Of a stretch of DNA of 64,000 bases, positions 42,972 to 57,109 are shown one piece after another. This DNA comes from Paraspadella gotoi (Eukaryota; Chaetognatha). Position 1 is the stretch's first letter; each line of letters starts with the position of its first letter. A program made the translations under genes and the position numbers. The notes under the pieces were generated by a model. It saw only the letters and a list, made by a program, of their open reading frames with translations. It did not search any database and had not been told where the DNA came from. The stretch covers positions 26,759,525 to 26,823,524 of the forward strand of contig CM119263.1 in NCBI GenBank assembly GCA_051294375.1. The letters run 5' to 3'.

Positions 42972-45718
42972 CCATGCTCCGGCACGCGCTCGCTCCTCTT
43001 GGGATGAGTCACTCCGTGTGCTTTTCCCACAAATTCTTCCTACTTAATCATATTTGCTCTGGGAAGGATATCTGAGGCGGAGAGAGAGAGAAAGAGAGAG
43101 AAGAGGAGAGAGAGAAGGCTTCTCCTCGCTCTCTCTCCTTCTTTGTCCATCGGTCTTAATTTTTCTCATTTTTTTTTTCTTTTTCTTTCTCTTGCCTTTT
43201 CTTTTTTATTTGATTTCCTTTTCATTTCATAAATTTTTTTATTTTAATTTTTCTTTTACATTATTTTTTTTGGAACCTTTAGTAAAGACTTTACGGTAAA
43301 GTCTAGTTGTTTTTCTTTTTTCTCTCTTCTTTAATCTCTTTTGCTTTATATGTATCGTTTCTTCTTTTTTCTTCTTTCCCTCGTCTCACCCCATTTCTTC
43401 CTTCCTCCTTCCTCGTGATATCTTTCTCCTATATCGCTTAACCGTGTTTTAACACGGTTGCGTGCTCGTTGTTGTTTGTTGGTTGTTGTTGTTGCTTCCA
43501 AACCCCAGAGCAACCACATCAATACCTATGCACAATGCGATAGCAAGACTTTCTCTTCCATCTACAAATCCAACATTAGATTTATCCTCTTTTTTTTTTT
43601 TTCGACTTAGCTGTGTGAAAATATGTTAAAGATATTAACTATTATTAAGCAGGGAGTAAAAATAACCGAATTTGGACATAATTTTATAAATGTGACAAAA
43701 TTAAGCTTTTCGCAGGAGAGAGTAAAGAAGGAGAGAGAGAAAAAGGAGAGAGAGAGAGAGCGAGAGAAGAGAGAGAGGAGAGAGAGAGAGAGAGAGAGAA
43801 GAGAGAGAGGCGTTGTGTTGTATTTCCTATAATCGCGCGAAAAGATAATGACCTGAGTCATTAGCCGGGCTCTGGTTTTTTTCTTCGCTACATTCCAACA
43901 ATGGATGGATTACCCAGTGTGGCGGAAAAGCAAGCGGAATTTGGTAACAAAGAGAAAGAGAAGATAGAGATGAGAGAGAAGAAGAGAGAGAGAGAGAGAG
44001 AGATGAGAGTAGAGAGAGAGAGAGAGAGATGAGAGAGAGGAAGAAAAGAAAGAGAGAGTCGTGTGAGAGAGAGAAGACACCGAGTGAAAGGGAGGGAAAG
44101 AGGATTGAAGAAGACCGTAAAGTCCTCATTCCATGACTTAAGTGACGGCCTGGGGAGAGTAGAGAAGGAGCGAAAGAGCGTGTTGTGTGTGAAGTTTCCG
44201 AGTGTTTTGTGTGTGGGTGCGTGCTTTTGTGTGTATCTCGCTCTCTCTCTCTCTCTCGTCTTTCAATTTGTTTTACCTCACCGAGAACCCGACGCCATTT
44301 ACTCTCATCATAATCGTTTTTTTTCCCGGCCAATATTTCCCTCTTTGGGTCAACAATAACTATTTTTTTAATATTAATCTTGACTTTTGGGGTTTTGAAA
44401 AATTGCTTTTTCCCCTTCAATGCAACTGGGCCACTTTTTCACGTCTCTTCTCTCTCCTCTCTCTCTCTCCTCTCTCTCTCTCTCTTCGTCTCGGATCTCT
44501 TTCTCTCTCTCTTCGTCTCTTCTTTCTCCTCTCTCTTCTCCCAATCCTTTTCTTCTTCATTCCCCTCACTCCCTGGGCACGTGAAGGCCATATTTTCCCT
44601 GCATTTGCTATTCTAATCTAAAGATGAAGCATTTGTTCCCGATGACACCAAACATGTTTTTGAGCACATCTAAAGGAGAGAGATAGGTCGGCGGGAACAG
44701 GTGAAAGCGGCAAAGCGCAGCGTCCAGCTGCGGCGTCGGTGGCGGCCGGCGGCGATCCGTGCGGGGTCCGTGGGTCTCCCATTTTTCGAATTTCACTCGG
44801 TGAATGAAGAGAGCGAACCGGATAAGAAAGTCACTTAGAAATGAATTGTTCGGGATGGTCGCGCAAACCTCTCCTAAAATATCTTCTTAAATTTCTGTCT
44901 ATCTATTCTATCTATACTATCTATCTATCTATCTACTAAATCTATCTAGTCCTCTCATCTGATCTAACTCAATGTTTCCTGGAGATTTTCAAAACAATAT
45001 GACTTAAAAATGAATAAAAACGTTTCTTGAAATCTGAAGCCGGCTTACTCTGTGCCGCCATTTATTCCGTTCGTCCTGAATTGAAAGGAACAAGAGTTTC
45101 GGGCACAACCGAAGCACAAAAAGCGAAACAGGCAACACAATTCGGACTGTTTTTTTTTTCGCGCATTGGGCGAGCCTCTGCCAAGAATATGCCCGGGTTG
45201 AATTGCAACAATAACTTTGATATATAACCTGGGTTTCTAGCGGTCATCAGCGCTCGACTTAGGTCAAATATTATCTGTCTTTTGAAACAATCATGGTAGT
45301 CTTTAAAACATTATACCAATAGTCATTATATATTCCATAGCAAATTAATCATCAATCTTTATATGTATGATTTGTTTGTTTTTATTGTACCTGAATGCAT
45401 TCGAATAAAAACGATTATATAAATTACTTATCCTGTGTCAGTTCCGCTGGTTTACTTCGTCGCCATTTTCGCATTAAGTAGCCTATGATGCTCATAGAAA
45501 TTGTTCTTAAACGTCCGATTTCTGGGGATCTGATTTTATGTTAATTTTCTTGCGTTTCAAATTTACCAAAAGTCTCCCATTCTACGTTTCTCATGAGTCC
45601 TTGGTTGAAACACCGTAAACCCACCTTTTAACCCCGGCAGCGACCGAGTTGGGCCGGATTTTTTTGGGCATTTTTTTTAAAAAATCCCACTGGCTTCCGC
45701 CAGAATCTGCTCCTTCCT

Positions 45719-45752
<34 letters not shown>

Positions 45753-48700
45753 CTCTCTCCTCCTCTTCTCTCTCTCTCTTTTCTCTCTCCTCTCTCGTAT
45801 CTCGTTCTGGCCAATTAGTGCGCCTCATATAAACTTATTATCTTTCGATATTCTAATCCCATCATTCGTTCGTCTTTTGACGTTTCATACCTTTCAATTT
45901 TATCAGTCTCATTTTTTATCATAAAAGTTATTTTTATCATCTCATTTTTTATCAATCTTCTCACGACAAATGGCCCACCGACTCAATATTGGCCAGAGAC
46001 CATAAAAAAAATAATATCGTGGATTTTTTTTTTCTTCCCTTTAATTCTTTCCCATTTGTTCCTTTCTCTCAATTTTACAACACAACGCTATCGACAACAA
46101 CAACAACAACCTCAGAAACATCAGCCACAACGAAGACGACGTCCGCTCGAACGATTCACCCGCGAGACTCGACGACCGAGCTTCACTCACCCATAACAAA
46201 CCGTCACCTTTTTGCTTAGCATATTTATTCATTAACTTCCGCGGCTTCTTTTCTATTTCCTCCCTTTTCTCCTTTTACTTCCTCTTTCTAACCCTCCCCC
46301 TCTACCTCCGTTTCCAAATGCTGACTTCCATTCACCGGTGAAAGAAAAGTTCGTGCGTTTTTTTTTGTTTTTTTTTTTAAACAATTTTTCGCCGACCCTT
46401 TCCTTCGCCTCTGTCTTTTAATTGCTTTCTTTTATTCTTCGTTTCTTCCTTTCTTTCTTTCTTTCTTTCTTTCGGTTTTTTCTTTCTTGTTTCTTTCTTT
46501 CTTCTTCTTTCTTTTCTTTCTTTTCTTTCTTTTCTTTTTTTTTTCTTCTTTCTTTCTTATCTTCTTTTCTTTCTTATTTTTCTTTCCTTTCTTTCATTCT
46601 TTCTTTCTTTCTTTTCCTCTCTTTTTGGTTTTGGTTCCTTTTATTTTCTCTTTTCCCGCTTTATTTTTACAATCCATACATTAAAATTTTTCGTTGTATA
46701 ACAGGGACTGCTATGTCATCTATCTTGTAAGAGTGATGGAGGCCTTAACCACCAAGCCTGTCCAAAGTCAGGGGCAAGATAGCTTTATTTATTAAATAAT
46801 GGATAATTTTTATATTGGTTGTACCATTTCCATGAACATATTATTCCATTTCTTTCGCGATCGAGACGGGTTCTCTGTTTTGTTTAGTATTTTATACTTA
46901 ATTTATTTACTTTATTTTTTTTCTAAAAAAATCACGTAACTTACAATTATACAAGTGTATCAGTTCTTTTCTGTTGTAATCGAATTTGAAACCCTGAAGA
47001 TTAATTCCTCCGTTGGCCCAAGTTTCGAATTACAAATCTTTTTTCTTTTTCTTGAGTTTTCATTTTTTGCTTCTCTCCCGGATTTAAAATAAAAAAAATT
47101 CCTCTTTTTTTTTTCACGAATTCGAATTTTGAAATGAATCGAAATTTAAGCCCCAGATTTCTTGAAATTGAGCCGAGTCTCGAAGAGGCGGCTCTGGGTG
47201 AATTATCGAAAAATCATTAGCAAAAAAAATTTAAAAAAACTTTTTTTCTGAAATAAAAAAAAACACAATTGAAGCGGAAAATGTCACAATCACAAAAGTT
47301 TAAAAGTTGGAAAATAAGAAGATATCAAATCATTGAATCACATAGGCTTCCTCACAGTGGCCAAATTGGCGGTCTATATTTTTTTATTTTTGCAACAAAT
47401 CTCTCTCTCTCTCTCTCTCGGCAGTCTCTTCTCTCCTCTCTCTCTCTCTCTCTCTCTCATCTCTCCTCTCTCTCTTCTCTCTTCTCTCTCTCTCTCTCAC
47501 CCAATAGCATCCCCATCTAAGAAGAAGAATTTCCATCGAAAAAATCGACTTTGTTCCTCACAAAAATGTTTTTGTTCCATCGTTCTGCGTCTCCTCGATC
47601 CTCTTTACCCTCTGGCATTCTCCATTATATGTAATGACGATAATAAGGAAAGTGATGAATAATAATAAAAAAATTATCACAAAAATACTATAGATAAGAA
47701 TACAACCCTAGACAATTCTGAGTTTAACTTTCATTTTCGTTATCTCTCGTACTTTTCTTCTTCTCCTTTGACATTCATTTTTCTTTTCAACCCTCTCACC
47801 TTTTTTAAAGATTCCGTTGAAAACTTCCAGTTTTTGTCAGTTTTTCCCAACCCAACCTTCTCCCCCTTGCCGTCTACCCTAACACGTTCTAATTTTTTTC
47901 CATGGATGTTTTGGCTCAAAAACTCTTCGTCTTCATTTCTCAACTTTCACTTTTTGTTTACCGCGCGTTCCCGCCTTTTTTTTCACAGCATCCTCCGGAG
48001 CCCCTCCTCACCCGCCTTTCCTTACCCGTCGTCCTGCACCCCGGTCGTTAAATTACCTCGGTCCTCGATCCTATGGTTTTTCCTATTCACGTTCTGCCCC
48101 CGCCCGCCGAGATGTACCCACTATACCCACTTAGCCGCGATTCTACTTACTTATATCGAGTTTCTCTCTCACTCACCTTCTCAGCCTCTACCTCCCTTCC
48201 CTCCCCTCGTGGCACTTAAAACTCAACTACCTTTCTAACCCAAAGATTTTCCCGTCGTTCCGACCTTTTTGTCCTTATTACTTAACGTTTCGGCCTCTTC
48301 CGTCCAAGCGCAATCTGTAAAGTTTGGCCTCTTAACCGGAAAAGGGTTGAGAAAGACTAAAGAAATAAGAGCTCTTCTTTTGTTGGTTCATTTTTTTTCT
48401 CTCTCTCTCTCATGTATAACTTTTATATCAGGCCACTTTATAATATAAGCAGCATCGAATAGGAATAAAAAAAAAATTATTTCCCGAAAGTCCAAGAGGG
48501 AGAAAGGAAGGAATAACCTCTCCCCCCCTCCTCGCCCCCCCCCCAATGTTATGGAATAGTCATTTCCAACGAGGAGGTTTTATTGATTGTACTCGGAGTA
48601 ACCAATATTTCCCTTCGCTCGCAATTCTTTATTTCTGTCTGGAACCGAGATGTAATGAAAGAAATTTTCGCTGTAATGGAGATTTTACTTTTTTCGAACG

Positions 48701-49252
48701 AGTCGCGGCTGTTCAGAATTGTCTGCCGTATTTATGTTATGTTTGTTTGTTTAATTATGTTTTAAGAAGAAATGTTACCGGACGAATTTCGTAGCATCGT
48801 ACGCAATTCAAATTCCGTTAAGAGAATTTGCTGATATTTTCGTTCGTTCGCTTACGTATTTTGATATTGTTAGCATGTGAAAGCGTTAGATGCGAAAAAG
48901 AATACCAAAAAATAATAGAACAGTTGTTACCAAAGGGAAAAATAATAGAAGTCTTAAGGAACGAATACGGAGAAATGAAAGGTGAAAGCTATGGTAAAAC
49001 AAGGGTGAAGCAAGGGGCGATGTTTGGGTTGGTACGGGTGAGGCAAAACTGATGAGTCGAAAAAATAGTAAATGAAGAGTATTGGTTGGAAATACATAAA
49101 CAAAAACCCGCGAAACGCAAAAAAATAATATCACAGTTAAAAAAGGTTAGGAGCGATTAACTTTTAAAAAAAAAAAAAAAAAAAAACAAGGAGCCTCCGA
49201 ATAAAGAAATAACACAAATAACAGAAGACGGTGACCCTACGGAAAATGACCG
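42972..49252 (+). repeat. ~6.3 kb tandem duplicate D1 (noisier copy)
   Basis: Matches 49253-55195 end to end in the same orientation. Shared landmarks include CTCCGGCACGCGCTCG, CTCTTGGGATGAGTCACTCC, CCCGGCCAATATTTCC, TCAGTTCCGCTG, AGCCGAGTCTCGAAG and CATGTATAACTTTT. It is about 340 bp longer than its partner, mainly through scattered single-base insertions, and its CT tracts are broken. It lies just right of a 25-N spacer. No gene is supported. Confidence 0.9.
46441..46615. repeat. Interrupted CTTT-type array in copy D1
   Basis: About 175 bp of TTTC, TTTTC and TTC units. The partner copy has only about 48 bp of pure CTTT here (52630-52675). Confidence 0.88.
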
Positions 49253-49360
49253 TCCATCTCCGGCACGCGCTCGCCTCCTCTTGGGATGAGTCACTCCGTG
49301 TCGCTTTTCCACAAATCTCTTCCACTTAATCATATTTGCTCTGGGAAGGAATCTGAGGCG

Positions 49361-49392
<32 letters not shown>

Positions 49393-50236
49393 AGGAGAAG
49401 GCTCTCTCGCTCTCTCTCCCTTTCTTTGTCCACTCGGCCTTATTTTTCTCTTTTTTTTCTTTTTCTTTCTTCTTTTTCTTTTTTATTTGATTTCCTTTTC
49501 CATTTCATAATTTTTTTATTTTAATTTTTCTTTTACATTATTTTTTTTGGAAACCTTTAGTAAAGACTTTACGTAAAGTCTAGTTGTTTTCTTTTTTCTC
49601 TCTTCTTTATCTCTTTTCTTTTTATGTAATCGTTTCTTCTTTTTTCTTTCTTTCCCTCGTCTCACCCATTTCCTCCCTTCCTCCTTCGTGATACTTTCTC
49701 TAATCGCTTAATCGTGTTTACACGTTGCGTCTCGTTGTTGTTGTTGTTGTTGTTGTTGTTCCAAACCCCAGACACCACACCATACCCTATGCACAATGCA
49801 TAGCACAGACCTCTTCCAATCTACAAATCCACATTAGATTATCTCTTTTTTTTCACTTAGCTGTGTGAAATGTAAGATATTAACTATTATTAAGCAGGGA
49901 GTAAAATACCAATTTGACATAATTTAAATGTGACAAAATTAGCTTTTCCAGGAGAGAGTAAGAAGGAGAGAGAGAAAAAGGAGAGAGAGAGAGAGCGAGA
50001 GAAGAGAGAGAGGAGAGAGAGAGAGAGAGAGAGAAGAGATGAGAGGACGAGAGTTGCGAGAAAAAGTGTTGTCTATTCCTCATAATCGCGCGAAAAGATA
50101 ATGACCGAGTCATTAGCCGGGCTTCTGGTTTTTTTCTTCGCTACAACTTCCAACAATGGATGGAATTACCGAAAGATGTGGCGGAAAGAGCAGCGGAATT
50201 ATGTAACAAAGAGAAAGAGAAGAAGAGAGAGAGAGA

Positions 50237-50287
<51 letters not shown>

Positions 50288-50479
50288 AGAGAGAAGAAAA
50301 GAAAGAGAGAGTGTGGTGAGAGAGAGAAGACACCGAGTAGAAAGGGAGGGAAAGAGGATTGAAAAGACCGTAAAGTCTCATTCCATACTTAAGTGACCGC
50401 CTGGGAGAGTAGCAGAAGGAGCGAAGAGCGTGTGTGTGTGAGTTCGAGTGTTTTGTGTGTGGGTGCGTGCTTTTGTGTG

Positions 50480-50517
<38 letters not shown>

Positions 50518-50695
50518 TCAATTGTTTTACCTTCCCGAGAACCCGACGCCATTTACTCTCATCATAATCGTTTTTTTTCCCGGCCAATATTTCCCTCTTT
50601 GGGTCACAATAACTATTTTTTTATATTAACTCTTGACTTTGGGTTTTGAAAAATTGCTTTTTCCCCTTCAATCGCACTGGGCCACTTTTTCACCG

Positions 50696-50798
<103 letters not shown>

Positions 50799-50955
50799 CT
50801 CTCTCTAATCCTTTTCTTCGTTCATTCCCCTCACTCCCTGGGCACGTGAAGCCATATTTCCCTGCATTTGCTATTCTATCACGATGAAGGCATTTGGTTC
50901 CCATGACACCAAACATGTTTGAGCACATCTAAAGGAGAGAGAAGTCGGCGGGACG

Positions 50956-51138
50956 GTGGAAACGGCAGCGGCAGCGCCAGCTGCGGCGTCGGTGGCGGCG
51001 GCGGCGACTCCGGCGGCCGTGGTCTCCATTTTCGAATGTTCACTCGGTGAAGAAGAGAGCGAACCGGATAAGAAAGTCACTTTAAGAAATGAATTGTTCG
51101 GGATGGTACGCGCAACCTCTCCTAAAATATCTACTTAA
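50956..51138 (+). CDS. Weak Ala-rich open frame, possible exon
   Basis: 61 codons from a GTG to TAA in plus frame. They read an Ala-rich start, then CSLGEEESEPDKKVTLRNEL, then FGMVRATSPKIST. There is no ATG at its start, so if coding it would be an internal or last exon. The equivalent region in the other copy (44690-44890) is frame-broken by single-base differences. The GCG-rich part gives Ala on both strands, so the frame may be a repeat shadow. No domain is recognised. Confidence 0.15.
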   Translation: METAAAAPAAASVAAAATPAAVVSIFECSLGEEESEPDKKVTLRNELFGMVRATSPKIST

Positions 51139-51145
51139 ATTTCTG

Positions 51146-51180
<35 letters not shown>
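51146..51180. repeat. (CTAT)n tetranucleotide array
   Basis: About nine CTAT units. An interrupted version is at about 44898-44935 in the other copy. Confidence 0.93.
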
Positions 51181-51181
<1 letters not shown>

Positions 51182-51904
51182 ATCTATCTAGTCTCTCATC
51201 TATCTAAGCTCAATGTTTCCATGGAGATTTTCAAACATATACTTAAATGAAAAAAACGTTTCTTGAATCTGAACCGGCTACTGTGCCGCCTTTATTCGTC
51301 GTCCTGAATTGAAAGGAACAAGAGTTGTCGGGCAACAACCGAAGCACAAAAGCGAAAGGCAACAACAATTCGACTGTTTTTTTTTTTCCGCATTGGGCGA
51401 ACCTCTGCCAAGAATATGCCCGGGTTGATTGCAACAATAACTTGAATATATAACCTGGGTTTCTAGCCGGTCTCAGCGCTCGACTTAGGTCTAAATATTA
51501 TCTGCTTTTGAAAACAAATCATGGTAGCTTTAAACATTATACAATAGTCATTATATATTCTATAGCAAATTATCATCAATCTTATGTATGTATGATTTGT
51601 TTGTTTATTGTACCTGAATGCATTCGAATAAAAACGCTTATATAATTACTTAATCTGTTCAGTTCCGCTGTTTACTTCGTCCATTTTCGCATTAAGTAGC
51701 CTATGATGCTCATAAGAAATTGTTCTTAAACGTCCGATTTCTGGATCTGATTTTTATGTTAATTTCTTCGTTTCAAATTTACCAAAATCCATTCTTACGT
51801 TTCTCATGAGTCTTGGTTGAAACACCGTAAACCACCTTTTTAACGAGCGGCCCGAGTTGGCGCCGGGATTTTGCAATTAAATCCACTGGCTTCCGCCAGA
51901 ATCT

Positions 51905-51989
<85 letters not shown>

Positions 51990-51990
51990 A
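51905..51990. repeat. (CT)n microsatellite
   Basis: CT run with two TTTC interruptions. Confidence 0.95.
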
Positions 51991-52629
51991 TCTCGTTCTG
52001 CCAATTAGTGCCGCCCTCAATATAAACTTATTATCTTTCGATATTCTATCCCATCATTCGTTCGTCTTTTGACGTTTCATCCTTTCAATTTTATCATCTC
52101 ATTTTTTATCATCAACTTATTTTTTATCATCTCATTTTTTATCATCTTCTCACTGACAAATCCCCAATCCGACCTCAATATTGGCCAGAGAAATAAAAAA
52201 AATAATATCGTCGGATTTTTTTTTCTTCCTCTTTAATTCTTTTCCCATTTGTTCTTTCTCTCAATTTACAACAACAACGCTATCGACAACAACAACAACA
52301 ACCTCAGAAACAACATCAGCCACAACGACGACGTCCGCTCGAACGATTCACCCGCGAGACTCGCACGACCGAGCTTCACTCACCCATAACAAACCTCACC
52401 TTTTTTTTGCTTAGCATTTTATTTCATTAACTTCCCGCTTCTTTTCTATTTCCTCCCTTTTCTCCTTTTACTTTCCTCTTTCTACCTCCCCCCTTCACCT
52501 CCGTTTCCAAATGCTGACCTTCCATTCACCGGAGAAAGAAAAGTTCGTGCGTTTTTTTTGTTTTTTTTTTTAAACAATTTTCGCCGACCCTTTCCTTCGC
52601 CTCTGTTCTTTATTGCTTCTTTTATTTCT

Positions 52630-52632
52630 TCG

Positions 52633-52671
<39 letters not shown>

Positions 52672-52675
52672 TCCA
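52630..52675. repeat. (CTTT)n array in copy D2
   Basis: Pure array, much shorter than its counterpart at 46441-46615. Confidence 0.93.
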
Positions 52676-53432
52676 TTCTATTTTTGGGTTTGTTCCTTTT
52701 ATTTTCTCTTTTCCGCTTTATTTTTACATCCATACATTAAAATTTTCGTTGTATAACAGGGACCTGCTATGTCATTATCTTGTAAGAGTGATGGAGGCCT
52801 TAAACCACCAAAGCCTGTCCAAAGTCAGGGGCAAGATAGCTTATTTATTAAATGAATGGATAATTTTTATATTGGTTGTACCAATTTCATAACATATTTA
52901 TTCCATTTCTTTCGCGATCGAGACGGTCTCTGTTTTGTTTAGTATTTTATCACTTATTTATTTACTTTATTTTTTTTCTAAAAAAAATCACTAACTTTAC
53001 AATTATACAAGTGTATCAGTTCTTTTCTGTTGTAATCGGATTTGAACCCTGAAGATTATTCCCTCCGTTGGCCCAAGTTTCGAATTACAAATCTTTTTTT
53101 CTTTTTTCTTGAGTTTTCATTTTTTGCTTCTCGATAAAATTCTTTTTTTTTTCACGAATTCGAATTTTGAAATGAATCGAAATTTAAGCCCCAGATTTCT
53201 TGGAAATTGAGCCGAGTCTCGAAGGAGGCGGCTCTGGGTGAATTATCGAAAAAATATTAGCAAAAAAAATTTAAAAAACTTTTTTCTGAAATAAAAAAAT
53301 AAACAATTGAACGGGAAAAGTCACAATCACAAAAGTTTAAAAGTTGGAAAATAGAGAAGATATCAAATCATTGAATCACATAGGTCATTCCTCACAGTGG
53401 CCAAATTGCGGTCATATTTTTTTATTTTTGCA

Positions 53433-53436
<4 letters not shown>

Positions 53437-53523
<87 letters not shown>
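53437..53523. repeat. Pure (CT)n microsatellite (~87 bp)
   Basis: Uninterrupted here. The counterpart at 47400-47498 has several interruptions. Confidence 0.95.
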
Positions 53524-53527
<4 letters not shown>

Positions 53528-55195
53528 AATAGCATCCCATCTAAGAGAAGAATTTCCATCGAAAAATCGACGTTTGTTCCTCACAAAAAGTTTGTTGTTC
53601 CATCGTCTCTGCGTCTCCTCGATCTTCTTTTACCTCTGGCATTCTCCATTATAGTAATGACGATAATAAGGAAAGTCATGATAATAATAAAAAAATTATC
53701 AACAAAACTATTGATAAAGATAACAACCCTAGACATTTCTGAGTTTACTATTCCATTTTCGTTATCTCGTACTTTTTCTTCTTCTCCTTACATTCATTTT
53801 TCCTTTTCACCCTCTCCCCTTTTTTAAAGATTCCGTTGAACTTCCAGTTTTGTCAATGTTTTTCCCAACCCACTTCTCCCCCTTGCGGTCTACCCCTTAA
53901 CACGTCTAATTTTTTTCCCATGGATGTTTGGCTCAAAAACTCTTCGTCTTCATTCTTCACTTTCACTTTTTGTTTACCGCGCGTTCCCGCCTTTTTTTCA
54001 CAGCATCCTCCGGACGCCCCTCCTCACCCGCCTTTCCTTACCCGTCGTCCTCGCCCGGTCGTTAAACTTACCTCGGTCCCTCGATCCTATGGTTTTTCCT
54101 ATTCACTTCTGCCCCCCGCCCGCCGAGATGTACCCACTTACCCACTTAGCCGATTCTACTTACTTTATATCGAGTTTCTCTCTCACTCACCCTTTCTCAG
54201 CCTCACCTCCCTTCCCCTCCCTCGTGGCACTTAAACTCACCTTTTACTAACCCAAGATTTCCCGTCGTTCCGACCTTTTGTCTTATTACTTAACGTTTCG
54301 GCCTCTTCGGTTCCAAGCGCCATCTGTAGTTTTGCCTCTTAAACCGGAAAAGGGGTTGAGAAAGGACTAAAGAAATAAGAGCTTCTCTTTGTTGGTTCAT
54401 TTTTTTCTCTCTCTCTCTCATGTATAACTTTTTATATCAGGCCACTTTATAATAAAGCAGCATCGAATAGGAATAAATAAAAAAATATTTCCCGAAATGT
54501 CAAGAGGGAGAAAGGAAGGAATAACCTCTCCCCCCCCTCCTCGCCCCCCCCCCAATGTTATGGAATAGTCATTTCCAACGAGGAGGTTTTTATTGATTCG
54601 ATACTCGGAAGTTAACCAATATTTTCCCCTTCGCTCGCAATTCTTTATTCTGTCTGGAACCGAGATGTATGAAAGAAATTTTTCGCTGTATGGGATTTTA
54701 CTTTTTTCGACGAGTCGCGCTGTTCAGATTGTCTGCGTATTTATGTATGTTTGTTTGTTTAATTATGTTTAAGAAGAATGTTACCGGACGAGATTTCGTA
54801 GCATCGTACGCAATTCAATTTCCGTTAAGAGAATTTTCTGATATTTCGTTCGTTCGCTTACGTATTTTGATATTGTTAGCATGTGAAAGCGTTAGAGCGT
54901 AAAAGAATAACCAAAAATAATAGCAACAGTTGTTACCAAAGGGAAAATAATAGAAGTCTTAAGGACGAATAACGGAGAATGAAAGGTGAAGCTATGGTAA
55001 AACAAGGGTGAAGCAAGGGCGATGTTTGGGTTGATACGGGTGAGGCAAAACAAATGATGAGTCAAAAATAGTAATGGAAGAGTATTTAGTTGGGAAATAC
55101 ATACAACCGCGAACAAAATATCACGAAAAAGGTTAAATTAACTTTTAAAAAAAACAGGACTCGAATAAGACAAACGGTGACCTACGAAAATGACA

Positions 55196-55743
55196 CGACG
55201 ACGTCATAAGATGTGACATTCGACTGACGCAAGGGTGACAGACTGAGTCTCTGATTGACAAAAACAGCTGCTGGTTTTTGGGAAATGGAATTCATTCGAT
55301 TTGAAGCAGAAAAAAAAAGAAGAAAAAATTCGGGTGACGATTCGAGCGGAAAATGGGGAAAAGCCCGAGGAATTTGCGAGCGAAGGGTGAGTGTGGGGAG
55401 AGCTGTGGGGAGAACTGTGGGGAAAGCTGTGGGTGCGAGACCTGAAGAGGCGTCAAGGAATGAGACAGCAAATCGATGATTAGCAGCCAGGAATAGGCAG
55501 TCGCAATATTTTGCGGGTAGTTCCCCGTTTACTTGTCTCTCTTCTTTCTTCTTACTTTCTTTCTTCTTTCTTTCTTTCTTTAACTTTCTCTTATCTTTCT
55601 TTCTTTCTTTTCTCTTTCTTATTACTTTCTTATCTTATATTCTTTCTTAATATTCTTTCATTTCTATTTCTTTCTTTATCTTCTTCTTCTTTCCTTCTTT
55701 CTTTTCACTTTCTTTTTTATACTCTTTCTCTCTCTCTCTCATA

Positions 55744-55777
<34 letters not shown>

Positions 55778-56399
55778 CCTCTCATGATCTCTCTCTATCT
55801 AACTGAAATTCTCAGAATGCTTATAAAATCTCCGATGAAGAAGAAGACGTCTTTCCAACCTTCCGAAAGACAAAACGAGAACGCAGAAGAAAATGAGAAA
55901 AGACAACAGAGAGAGCCCGAGAGAGGAGAGAGAGACGAGAGAGAGAGAACGAGAGGCAGAGAAGAGAGAGAAAGAGAGAGAACGACGAGAGGAGACAGAA
56001 GAGAGACGAGACGAGTGAGAGCAAGAGACAGCACGAAAAACAAGCACAGCTTAAAGACATCATAAGGAAAACAAGAGGGAGGAGGCGCAATCGTGAAAAT
56101 ATCATATCCTATCCTTCGTCCTATTTTCCTTTTGTAAAGTTCTCCTCCGACGGACGGGCGAATGTCGATGAAAACAAAATCCAAGATAAACAAATCGTCA
56201 GTCTTTTGTTTATTTTACTCTGTTTAATTTTTCGTAATGAAAACGAGAGGGGGGGGGGTCGATTGGAAGTCTGCAGGCGTTGAGAGGAATGCGAGGAAAG
56301 AAATGATGAAATGAGAAAAAAAAATGGGAATAGAAGGAAAGAAATATTGACAGATAACGATCGGTTGATAGACGGAATGATAAACAGGGAGAGAGGGAA

Positions 56400-56400
<1 letters not shown>
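55196..56400. other. Intergenic with CTTT, CT and GA blocks
   Basis: Contains GTGGGGAGAGCTGTGGGGAG short repeats at about 55392-55435, an interrupted CTTT-type block at 55540-55720, CT tracts at 55725-55785, a GA-rich block at 55908-56035 and a G-run at about 56250. The mixed Ser/Leu and Arg/Glu frames follow from these repeats. Confidence 0.65.
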
Positions 56401-56431
<31 letters not shown>

Positions 56432-56433
56432 AA
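56401..56433. repeat. (GAAA)n array running into a gap
   Basis: About eight AAGA units ending at N. Confidence 0.93.
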
Positions 56434-56681
56434 NNNNNNNNNNNNNNNNNNNNNNNNNNNNNNNNNNNNNNNNNNNNNNNNNNNNNNNNNNNNNNNNNNN
56501 NNNNNNNNNNNNNNNNNNNNNNNNNNNNNNNNNNNNNNNNNNNNNNNNNNNNNNNNNNNNNNNNNNNNNNNNNNNNNNNNNNNNNNNNNNNNNNNNNNNN
56601 NNNNNNNNNNNNNNNNNNNNNNNNNNNNNNNNNNNNNNNNNNNNNNNNNNNNNNNNNNNNNNNNNNNNNNNNNNNNNNNNN
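56434..56681. other. Assembly gap (248 N)
   Basis: Flanked by GAAA repeats on the left and GA repeats on the right. Confidence 0.96.
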
Positions 56682-57109
56682 AGAGGGAGAGAGAGAGCGA
56701 GAGAGTCAAAGTTTGTCAACGTCAATGCGTTCAAGGGCGAAGATCGATCATCTTTCTTTCCGAGACAAAGAATTCTCCTGAGATCGAAGAGACAAAGAGA
56801 AGAGGATGATTAGCATGAGGAAATAGTGAAGCGGAAGAAGATGATTCAGAGATGTAAAGGGCGGAAGGAGACGAGATGAATGGAGATGAGAAGATGAGAA
56901 AATGATGAAGAGACGTAATAAGCGGAAGGAGACGAGATGAATGGAGATGAGAAGATGAGATGATGAAAATCATGAAATTAGAAATGAGGATGAAGAGACA
57001 TTGGGTGGATTGCAAAACGATTTACTGTAATGTAATGAAACTGATGAGGCTAACAAATGAATTAAATGAATAAGATTATGGAAGATTATTGTTGAGGAAG
57101 ATGAATATG
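56682..57109. other. Purine-rich segment with a 61-bp period
   Basis: A 39-bp block beginning GCGGAAGGAGACGAGATGAA occurs at 56861-56899 and 56922-56960. The surroundings are GATGAA/GAGATGA-rich. No gene. Confidence 0.8.
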
